Shown here: piece after piece, positions 51,978 through 58,984 of the stretch
Position numbering within the stretch: position 1 is the first letter of the stretch
How the letters are laid out: each line of letters opens with the position of its first letter
Origin: Nosocomiicoccus ampullae
Lineage (GTDB): Bacteria; Bacillota; Bacilli; Staphylococcales; Salinicoccaceae
Length of the DNA: 58,984 nt
Assembly (NCBI RefSeq): GCF_001696685.1
Contig: NZ_MBFG01000011.1
Location: 1 to 58,984 of the forward strand
Reading direction: 5' to 3'
Translations under genes and position numbers: made by a program
Notes under the pieces: model-generated
Seen by the model: the letters and a program-made list of their open reading frames with translations, nothing else
Database searches by the model: none
What the model was told of the DNA's origin: nothing

Positions 51978-52846
51978 TATAAATCTAACCCTTCTACATA
52001 TCGTTTTGCGATTGTTAAATCGTATTTATCAAGCACTTGTAACGTACGGTCAAGATTAAATGTATAATCACTATACTGAATCACATCGTTAACATTTATC
52101 GGAACATCCGTAATAATTTCAGCGAGTCGTCGGCTGAGTATTAAATGGTCGTAGTCTTTTAAAATGTTTTCTTTTTGACGTTTTGTTAAGGTGTCTAAAT
52201 TTTCTAGTAAATGGTCTAAGGACTGGTGTTTTTGGATGAGTTTTAACGCGGTCTTTTCACCAATTCCGGTGACTCCAAAGTATCCGTCACCGCTATCTCC
52301 CATTAACGCTTTTACATCGATAAATTGATGTGGTGTAATTGAAAATTCTTCAGTAAAACGGTTTAGATTATATATATCGTATTCTGTATATCCTTTTTTC
52401 GTTAGCCATAACTCGTTATCGTCATTAATGACTTGTAAAAGGTCTTTATCTCCAGAAATAATCACCGTATCATCATAATGATTTGTAATCGTTCCGATGA
52501 GGTCGTCCGCTTCATACCCTTTTAACCCAACTTGATAAAAATCAAGCTCGGCAAGTACATCTTTCACTAAATCAAATTGAGGAACGAGTTCTTCTGGTGG
52601 TGCTGGTCGATTAGATTTATAATTTTCATACCATTCTGTTCGAACTGTCTCACTCCCCATATCCCACGTAATGATTACTTTTTCAGGTTGAATGATCTCA
52701 ATTGCTTTATAAATATGACGAATTGTCCCTTGTACACCATTTGTTGGTAGATCTAAGCTGTTATAAAAAAATTGATTACTAAAACTTGTTGCAAAGAAGT
52801 GACGGAATAACAGAGCCATTCCGTCGACAATTAATAATTTACTCAA
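51977..52846 (-). CDS. 5'-3' exonuclease (YpcP, Pol I N-domain-like FEN)
   Basis: A 289-residue flap nuclease. Metal-binding acidic residues lie in LLIVDGMALLFR, GYEADDLIGTI, ISGDKDLLQ and ALMGDSGDGYFGV, followed by the helix-hairpin-helix GIGEKTALKLIQK. Standalone copies act in Okazaki fragment processing together with Pol I and RNase H. The frame starts with TTG 52846, overlapping the rhodanese gene by eight bases; the ribosome site is weak, so coupling is likely. Confidence 0.9.
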   Translation of the reverse strand: MSKLLIVDGMALLFRHFFATSFSNQFFYNSLDLPTNGVQGTIRHIYKAIEIIQPEKVIITWDMGSETVRTEWYENYKSNRPAPPEELVPQFDLVKDVLAELDFYQVGLKGYEADDLIGTITNHYDDTVIISGDKDLLQVINDDNELWLTKKGYTEYDIYNLNRFTEEFSITPHQFIDVKALMGDSGDGYFGVTGIGEKTALKLIQKHQSLDHLLENLDTLTKRQKENILKDYDHLILSRRLAEIITDVPINVNDVIQYSDYTFNLDRTLQVLDKYDLTIAKRYVEGLDL

Positions 52847-53687
52847 TATTTAATACACGTTCCTTTAGCGTCGTTTCTTTCGTGACAATCGGTTCATCTT
52901 CACGAATCCACTCAGAAAAACTACCACCATATAATTTTACGGGAATGCCATTTTCATGTAAAAACGTAAACATCGGTGTTGCACTCATTCCTGACCCACA
53001 AGAGACAGTCACTGAATCAAACTTTTTAATGTCTTTTAATTCATCATGTAAGACGTCTAACGACATCGTACCGTTTTTAAATAGTGTCGTATTTGGAATG
53101 TTAACGGCTGTCGGAATATGACCACTTTTACTATCCATGTTATCTCCCTCACCGAGATAACGCGAACGTTCACGTACATCTATTAATAAATGCTTCGGAT
53201 CTTTTATGCTGTTTTTAACATTTTCAAACGTCGCATATAAAGATTCATCAGGTAATTGATCAACATCTTCAAATACAGTTGGTAGTGTTACGTCATTATA
53301 TTCAACTTTTTTCGCAACTTCTTTTAGCACACCTAAACTACCGATATATAGCGTCGTTTCATAGCCATATAGTTTAAAAACAACATATAAACGTGTATGA
53401 AAGAAACTGTTGTCGTTCGCAAACAATACAATTTCTTTACCTGGTTGACTTAATGCATCATATAATCCTTTCACGACACCTGCTGTTGGTATAGGGCTTC
53501 TCCCATTGTTATGGCCATCCGCTTCAACGATAAATGGATTCTCTTGAATGTGAATCGTATTCTCAACCGGATCATTAAGTACTAATTCTTTTGTCTTCTC
53601 TTCGTTCCCCATAACGTTTCTCGTGTCGACAAGTAATAATGTGGAAGGGTCTAATTCTAGTAGCTCTTTTTCATTAATGATTGTCAT
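52839..53687 (-). CDS. Sulfurtransferase with two rhodanese domains
   Basis: A 282-residue protein with tandem rhodanese domains. The C-terminal one holds the active Cys in VSCGSGMSATP. The first (LLLVDTRNVMGNEEK) lacks a Cys loop and is structural. It resembles thiosulfate or 3-mercaptopyruvate sulfurtransferases; the CGSG-M-S loop points to the latter group. ATG 53687 follows GGTGA at good spacing; the frame opens nine bases earlier with GTG. It overlaps the 3' end of dynA. Confidence 0.88.
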   Translation of the reverse strand: MTIINEKELLELDPSTLLLVDTRNVMGNEEKTKELVLNDPVENTIHIQENPFIVEADGHNNGRSPIPTAGVVKGLYDALSQPGKEIVLFANDNSFFHTRLYVVFKLYGYETTLYIGSLGVLKEVAKKVEYNDVTLPTVFEDVDQLPDESLYATFENVKNSIKDPKHLLIDVRERSRYLGEGDNMDSKSGHIPTAVNIPNTTLFKNGTMSLDVLHDELKDIKKFDSVTVSCGSGMSATPMFTFLHENGIPVKLYGGSFSEWIREDEPIVTKETTLKERVLNIE

Positions 53688-56600
53688 TTTCTTCACCTAC
53701 AATTGAATGTATTTCGTTTAATAAATCGATACTTTCTTTGTACATTACTTCATCTGGTGCTTCGATTGGTGTATTTAACATCTGTAATACTCTAGTTTTA
53801 TCTTCTAACAACTTATGATCGATATCATTAAAATAATACGTCGCATTTTGAATGACGTTATCTTTTAGTGCGTCTAATTGAATAGAATCTACAATCGTTT
53901 TACTCACTTCTAATAATTGCTCTCTCAGTTGTTTATGCGTTTTAACAGATTTTTCGAAGCGTTTTAATTCCGCGTTCACCTGTGTGTCATTTACTGAAAC
54001 TTTTACTTGATGCTGTTCTACTTTTGGATATTGTAGCGTGTCTACAACGTTGCTTGCTCTCAGTTTAACATTAAAATCATTGATATGTTGATTTACTAAA
54101 TCATCGATAAATCTATACACGTTGTTGATAATTGTATTACTTTCAATCGTTACATACTGCTCAATATCGTTTTTAATTAACTGACGATTTGCACTTAACA
54201 TTTTTTTAGAAACGTCGTTCATCGAAATATTAGATGATAGATAATCATACAATTTAAGCTCTAGTTGCTTTCGTATGAATGCAAATAAATTTTCGATTTC
54301 ATTCACTGTTTCATTTTTGACCGTATGTGCTGTAAAGTCATTTAACAAATGAGACGTATTTTGACGGTTTTCTTTAAGAGTGTTTATATACGACTCACCT
54401 TCATTGAATTGTTTAATATTTGATTTAAGTAATTCGATAAACTGCTTAATGTTTTCATCAAGAGATAGTGCAAGTAATTCTTTTGATTTATTTTTTGCAT
54501 CTTTTAAAAATGCTAATTTCACCGCTTCAAATGATGCATCTTCATGTTCTAATGCAGATTTACTTGAAACACCATAAATCTGATGTTGAATTTTTAATTG
54601 GTTTAGTGACTGATGCATATACGCTTCAACGTCTTCAATTTCTTTATCATTTTTTGCTAAGTCAACAGCGTTAATAACGACCGATAACGGAAACTCTTTT
54701 CCTTTAATCGATTGAATATACTTTAAAAACTGCGCATCAGACTGTGTAAACACATGGTTGAAATACGATACGTAAATGATTAAGTCACTATTTGCAATTA
54801 TTTGGTGAGTTTCTTGTGTATGACGTTCGTTTATCGAGTTAATACCTGGTGAGTCGATAATCGTAAATTGATTTAATAACGGTGCATGATGGCCAATAAA
54901 CGCTTTATCGATAAATATCGCATGTCTGTCTTCACTCGTTTTATAATCAATGTCTTCTCGAGTCGTTTCGATCTTTTGACCGAATAGTGGTCGATACGTC
55001 TCTAAATTTTCATTCACACCATTTTTAAGTGGTACAAATAATTTCGGCACATCCATTTTATTTAAATGTTTGACCTGGTCATCTAACGATAAATTGCTCT
55101 TTCCAGTTACGGATTCTAACAATTCAACGATTGATTCCTCAGATTTATATTGAATATAACTTTTATCGCTGTTACTAATCTCAGTAATTGAAGCGGTTGT
55201 TGGATTAGGGCTTGTCGTAAGAAGTTTTTCTTTTAATAAAGCGTTGATAAAAGTGCTTTTCCCTGCGCTAAATCCACCGAATACACTGATATTCGCTTCG
55301 TTATGCTTTAAACGGTTAAGTTTATTCGTTAATAATTTATAAATATGTCGATAGTTATTTGACTCTTTGATTAAATCGGTAATGCTATAAAATTTTTCTG
55401 TATCTAATGCTGTTGATTTAAAGTCATAACTCACAACGTCTTCTTTTTTCTCTGTTAAATCTTTTATCGTATCGAGTGACAATTCAATGTTCTCATTTAA
55501 TGCTTTTAATTCATCTTCGACATGCGTATATAAATGTTTGTAGCTACCAGATAAAAATACAGATTTTAACTCAGCGAGTTGAAGTGCTTTTTTGTAACGA
55601 TTTAATTCTTCGTCTACCGTATCATCTGCTTTAACATCATGAACTTTAATATCTAATTGTTTTATAAATACTTTAAGGAGATTTCTTACTTCTTTAGAAA
55701 TCATTTGTTTTAATTCTCCTAAATAGACATCTAAAACCTTCTCATTACTTTCAACGATTTCATAATCTGTAAGTAAAGCGTGGTGATACTCATATTTAAA
55801 GTATTCGTTTGAAGAGATTTTAAGCTCTAAAAACAAGTCATTGATTTGCGTATTAATTTGACGATCAATAACGTCTTGCATCAGTTGATGCACAATCTTT
55901 ACTTGATCTTCTTTCATCGCTTGTAACTTTTTCTTTTTCCCAAATAAGCCTTTTACTTGTACGTCCCCAGTACTGATTTTGAAGAACTCTCGTATACTAT
56001 CCTTTACGTCATGTGGGAATAAGTAACTATTACTTACAATATCTTTCGCATGCGCATCGACGTATTCAGTTAATTTATGAATATCACTTTTAATATGTGA
56101 CGCATCGTGTGCTTGTTTTTCTTCTAGTAAATAATGGATATGTGTTTTTAGATCTGAATCTATTTCTGAATCTACGTCTAAACTATTTAACTGATCATCT
56201 AAATATTCGATATGCTTTTGCTCGATATTTTGAATGATTCGTTCATGATACAGCTTTTTAAACGACGCTCTTGAATCGTCTAATTCTTTTAAAAATGATT
56301 CTAATTGATCGTTTTGACGGTATGGTGTGCCGTAAATCGACGTAGTAAATATATGTTCTGGATGAATATGATGGTTTGATAATGTCGACTTTAAGCGATT
56401 AATGAACGTATCATATGATAATTCACTATCGTCGTGTTTATCGATTTGGTTGACGATTAAAGAAAACGGAATATTATAAGATGCGATTTCTTCTAAAAAT
56501 GATAAATTTGATTCACTTTCGACATGGTTATACTCTACTGTAAAAAATACATAGTCTGAGTTGAGTAAAAATTTATGCGTACTTTCTTCGTGTGCTGATG

Positions 56601-57030
56601 TTTTTGAATCCACTCCTGGAGTATCTTGAAACACGAACGTATCATTGTATTTTTTACTATCATGCATAATTTTAACGTATTCAATCTCAACGTCTTTTTT
56701 GTTAATTTGTTTTACTTCGCTTAAGTCATTAAGTTTAACGTAGTGATTTTTATCAATATAGACACGCGCACGTGTCTCATCGCAGATTTCTATTTGCACT
56801 GTTTTACTCGTCGTAGGAATCGGAGAAGAAGGCAACACTTCATCTTCTAATAAATAGTTAATTAAACTCGATTTCCCGGCAGAGAAATGTCCGATAAACG
56901 ACACGACAAATAAGTCATCATAAACTTTTTTAATCGTATAATCGATTTCTGACAAAAGTTGTTTGTTGTTAGATTTACTAATTTCTTTTCGAATCTTATA
57001 TAAAATATTTAAAGTATCATCGTTTACCAT
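53674..57030 (-). CDS. dynA: Dynamin-like protein DynA with two GTPase modules
   Basis: An 1118-residue protein formed by two fused bacterial dynamin units. The first P-loop is GHFSAGKSS (47-55) with switch PTTSKTV and DTPGVDSKT. The second is GGFSAGKST (near residue 585) with PTTASITEI and IDSPGINSINE. Long helical stalk regions follow each GTPase domain. Bacillus DynA tethers and fuses membranes and protects against pore-forming agents and phage. The size agrees with staphylococcal homologues. It overlaps rlmL by one base upstream and the rhodanese gene downstream. Confidence 0.92.
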   Translation of the reverse strand: MVNDDTLNILYKIRKEISKSNNKQLLSEIDYTIKKVYDDLFVVSFIGHFSAGKSSLINYLLEDEVLPSSPIPTTSKTVQIEICDETRARVYIDKNHYVKLNDLSEVKQINKKDVEIEYVKIMHDSKKYNDTFVFQDTPGVDSKTSAHEESTHKFLLNSDYVFFTVEYNHVESESNLSFLEEIASYNIPFSLIVNQIDKHDDSELSYDTFINRLKSTLSNHHIHPEHIFTTSIYGTPYRQNDQLESFLKELDDSRASFKKLYHERIIQNIEQKHIEYLDDQLNSLDVDSEIDSDLKTHIHYLLEEKQAHDASHIKSDIHKLTEYVDAHAKDIVSNSYLFPHDVKDSIREFFKISTGDVQVKGLFGKKKKLQAMKEDQVKIVHQLMQDVIDRQINTQINDLFLELKISSNEYFKYEYHHALLTDYEIVESNEKVLDVYLGELKQMISKEVRNLLKVFIKQLDIKVHDVKADDTVDEELNRYKKALQLAELKSVFLSGSYKHLYTHVEDELKALNENIELSLDTIKDLTEKKEDVVSYDFKSTALDTEKFYSITDLIKESNNYRHIYKLLTNKLNRLKHNEANISVFGGFSAGKSTFINALLKEKLLTTSPNPTTASITEISNSDKSYIQYKSEESIVELLESVTGKSNLSLDDQVKHLNKMDVPKLFVPLKNGVNENLETYRPLFGQKIETTREDIDYKTSEDRHAIFIDKAFIGHHAPLLNQFTIIDSPGINSINERHTQETHQIIANSDLIIYVSYFNHVFTQSDAQFLKYIQSIKGKEFPLSVVINAVDLAKNDKEIEDVEAYMHQSLNQLKIQHQIYGVSSKSALEHEDASFEAVKLAFLKDAKNKSKELLALSLDENIKQFIELLKSNIKQFNEGESYINTLKENRQNTSHLLNDFTAHTVKNETVNEIENLFAFIRKQLELKLYDYLSSNISMNDVSKKMLSANRQLIKNDIEQYVTIESNTIINNVYRFIDDLVNQHINDFNVKLRASNVVDTLQYPKVEQHQVKVSVNDTQVNAELKRFEKSVKTHKQLREQLLEVSKTIVDSIQLDALKDNVIQNATYYFNDIDHKLLEDKTRVLQMLNTPIEAPDEVMYKESIDLLNEIHSIVGEENDNH

Positions 57031-58151
57031 TACTTTTTACCCCAGTACTGATAATAAGTTGTTTCAATATAGCCGTTAAATAATTTCCTTCTATGTGTTG
57101 CACGTTTTCCAATAATGATTTCAAATTCTTTATTAGACGTCATTAAATAAACGTTTAACGTATCATTTTGCTCCATTAATTGTCCGATTTTGCGGTACAT
57201 ATCTTCGACTGCTTTAGCCTCTCCGATACGTTCACCGTAAGGAGGGTTTGTGACGATTTGTGTATGATTTTTTAAATGGTCAATATCATGGACATCTTTT
57301 ACGCTGAATTGTATTTCTTCTAACAATCCGACTTCATCTGCATTTTGCTTTGATACTTCAATCATTCGTTCGTCGATATCACTCGCATATATTTCGACAT
57401 CTTTATCGTAAAGAGCGTCATTTTCACATTGATTTCTTATATCTGACCATAATTCTTCAGGGATAATGTCCCATTTTTCTGCGTCAAATGTTCGATTTGA
57501 ACCAGGTGCAATGTTTTTAGCGATCATCGCCGCTTCAATCGCGATTGTTCCAGATCCAGAAAATGGATCAACTAACGGGTTTTCACCAGTATAGTTAGCG
57601 AGTTGCAACATCGCTGCAGCAAGAGTTTCTTTAATCGGTGCGTCACCTTGAAGAACTCTATACCCGCGTTTATGTAACGCATCTCCTGACGTATCAATTG
57701 TGAGTAATGCTCTGTCTTTTAATATATTAATGTCTACTTTATAACGCGCACCTGTTTCAGGTAATTTACCATCGAGCTTAAATGCTTCTTTTAAATGTTC
57801 AACAATTGCTTTTTTAGTAATACGCTGTACGTCAGGTACAGAATATAACGTTGATTTATGTGAGCGACCTGTCACAGGGAAATTCGCATCAGGGCCTAAA
57901 ATATCTGACCATGGTAAATCTTTGACAGCTTCAAAGAGACCATCAAACGTCGTGACTTTAAAATCCCCAATGATAATACGGATACGTTCTGCTGTTCGTA
58001 ATTTTAAGTTCGTTTCGACAATTGTTTTTTCATCGCCTGAAAAATATACGCGTCCATTTTCTAAAGTCGTCTCAAGCCCGAGTGACTCGATTTCATTTGC
58101 AACAACACGCTCAAGTCCCATTGGCGTATTCGCTAAAAATTTAAATTTCAT
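57030..58151 (-). CDS. rlmL: 23S rRNA methyltransferase RlmL/YpsC-like (THUMP domain)
   Basis: A 373-residue class I SAM methyltransferase. The N-terminal THUMP region (about 45-155) binds RNA. PLVDPFSGSGTIAIEAAM is the SAM motif I region and TNPPYGERIG the catalytic NPPY. These enzymes make N2-methylguanine in 23S rRNA (m2G2445 type). ATG 58151 is chosen: it matches family starts (MKFKFLANTPMGLE), and AAAGGG lies nine bases upstream. The ATG at 58160 touches that site. Located between rnpB and dynA. Confidence 0.9.
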   Translation of the reverse strand: MKFKFLANTPMGLERVVANEIESLGLETTLENGRVYFSGDEKTIVETNLKLRTAERIRIIIGDFKVTTFDGLFEAVKDLPWSDILGPDANFPVTGRSHKSTLYSVPDVQRITKKAIVEHLKEAFKLDGKLPETGARYKVDINILKDRALLTIDTSGDALHKRGYRVLQGDAPIKETLAAAMLQLANYTGENPLVDPFSGSGTIAIEAAMIAKNIAPGSNRTFDAEKWDIIPEELWSDIRNQCENDALYDKDVEIYASDIDERMIEVSKQNADEVGLLEEIQFSVKDVHDIDHLKNHTQIVTNPPYGERIGEAKAVEDMYRKIGQLMEQNDTLNVYLMTSNKEFEIIIGKRATHRRKLFNGYIETTYYQYWGKK

Positions 58152-58187
58152 ATTACGCATCCCTTTATATTGTGTTTATACATATTT

Positions 58188-58222
58188 AAAAAAAGACTCT
58201 CCATATACATATACGGAGAGTC
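58188..58222 (-). terminator. Terminator of rnpB
   Basis: On the minus strand GACTCTCCGTATATG / CATATGGAGAGTC-like arms (58195-58222) are followed by seven T. Confidence 0.85.
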
Positions 58223-58225
58223 ACC

Positions 58226-58617
58226 TAGCCCGGCTTCTCTATAAGCCATGTTCTGTACTAATGTGTTCTAACGTGCACTAGATTACACTCACACAATAGT
58301 GATAATCATCTGTCTATATTACTTTCGTAATATCTCTTTCTTCTGTTGAATTCCAGAGAAAAAGTGCTCCTACCAAATTTGGATTGCTCACTCGAGGGGT
58401 TTACCCGTTCCACTTTTTACGTTTCCGTAAAACATCGTCACTGTGGCACTTTCAAGTTTTCTTTCATATCTTACGACTTAGAAAGTTAAACTGCCGTTAG
58501 CAAAATTTGCTACCTTGACTTATTGTTTCGTCAAGCACGAACACTACAATCATCTCAGACTGTGTGAGCATGGACTTTCCTCTAAGTTTCCTTAGCGATT
58601 ATCCGATCCACCGGGAA
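58226..58617 (-). ncRNA. rnpB: RNase P RNA (type B)
   Basis: On the minus strand the RNA begins near TTCCCGGTGGATCGG and continues with GGATAATCGCTAAGG, then AGAGGAAAGTCCATGCTCAC, the universal CR-I segment. CTTGAAAGTGCCACAGTGACG, split around its middle, and GTGGAACGGGTAAACCCCTCG are other conserved blocks. It ends with ACAGAACATGGCTTATAGAG, which closes P4. It is the catalytic RNA that trims tRNA 5' ends. Exact ends are estimated to within a few bases. Confidence 0.93.
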
Positions 58618-58947
58618 TTATTTACTTTGTCCAAATACTTTTTTCTCTAAATTAGAAAGACGTTTTAAAATATCGATATGTTGGTTTTGACTGTCTGACA
58701 CATCACTACGTGAACGCGTCGCGACTCTAATTCTTAACTCTTCGATTTCTTTTTTTAAACGTTTGTTTTCTTCTTCAAGTTTTTGTAAGTTTTTGTTCAT
58801 ATCTGCCATACGCTGATAATCTGCAATGACATCATCTAAAAATGTATCAACTTCAATTGGTTGATACCCGCGAAGTGTTTTTTCAAATTCTTTTTCGAAA
58901 ATATCTTTTGCAGACAAGTTAAGAGAGTATTCACTCATTTTTTTCAC
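58618..58947 (-). CDS. gpsB: Cell-division protein GpsB
   Basis: A 109-residue DivIVA-like protein. The N-terminal domain [21 protein letters not shown] with a following [13 protein letters not shown] forms the membrane and PBP-binding coil. A coiled coil (about 45-70) leads to a C-terminal trimerisation segment. GpsB links division, elongation and PBP activity; in S. aureus it binds FtsZ. AGGTG precedes the start. Its stop lies immediately upstream of the rnpB 5' end, as in other Staphylococcaceae. Confidence 0.93.
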   Translation of the reverse strand: MKKMSEYSLNLSAKDIFEKEFEKTLRGYQPIEVDTFLDDVIADYQRMADMNKNLQKLEEENKRLKKEIEELRIRVATRSRSDVSDSQNQHIDILKRLSNLEKKVFGQSK

Positions 58948-58984
58948 CTCTTAGTTGTCATATTGATAAGTGATAAAATCATTT

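Noticed and set aside
1..58984. CRISPR arrays, tRNA or rRNA genes, prophage structural genes
   Set aside because: No spaced direct repeats, tRNA cloverleaf or rRNA cores, and no phage morphogenesis genes were seen.

Overview
The window is low-GC Gram-positive DNA from the Staphylococcaceae. It carries a femA-femB pair next to trp genes, arlRS beside odhAB, a dfrA-thyA-msrA-msrB-deoD-ctpA-murG run, and a dynamin-like protein, rlmL, rnpB and gpsB run, all familiar staphylococcal neighbourhoods. A CYP152-family fatty-acid P450 suggests a non-Staphylococcus member (Jeotgalicoccus, Nosocomiicoccus or Salinicoccus-like), but the genus is inference.

Region 1 (1-7.2 kb) is the 3' end of a surface-polysaccharide cluster: flippase tail, uronate epimerase, two GT4 glycosyltransferases, a UDP-sugar dehydrogenase and a PglC-PglD-PglE module that points to a bacillosamine-type first sugar. 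Region 2 (7.2-15.5 kb) is accessory and partly decayed. It holds the P450 behind a sigma-B-like promoter, a DUF218 protein, an IS3-family remnant, a LytTR regulator with an in-frame stop beside DUF3021, an ABC exporter whose ATPase carries a frameshift and an amber stop, a secreted DUF1002 protein, and a Y-family polymerase under a LexA box.

Region 3 (15.5-24.5 kb) is the most unusual part. It holds femA, femB and a third Fem paralogue. Next is a trp locus (promoter, two tandem Trp T-boxes, a KRWRH leader peptide) whose trpB is fused to the 3' half of a fourth fem gene. Then comes a TPP-riboswitch tenA-thiW operon. A second trp locus follows with an intact trpB, one complete T-box, a T-box lacking its specifier domain, and another KRWRH leader. 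The two loci look like an old duplication that decayed in complementary ways.

Region 4 (24.5-59 kb) is mostly core genome: rarD, pepF, a MarR regulator, cvfB, an ABC-F protein, csp, xpaC-telA, brnQ, odhAB, arlRS, murG, ctpA, deoD, msrAB, dfrA-thyA, bacilliredoxin, cvfC, an RNase H, a 5'-3' exonuclease, a rhodanese, dynA, rlmL, rnpB and gpsB. Notable here are a split cvfC whose halves join through a dnaX-like A-AAA-AAG slippery site, CodY-like boxes before pepF and brnQ, and a possible 23-residue membrane peptide between thyA and the bacilliredoxin gene.
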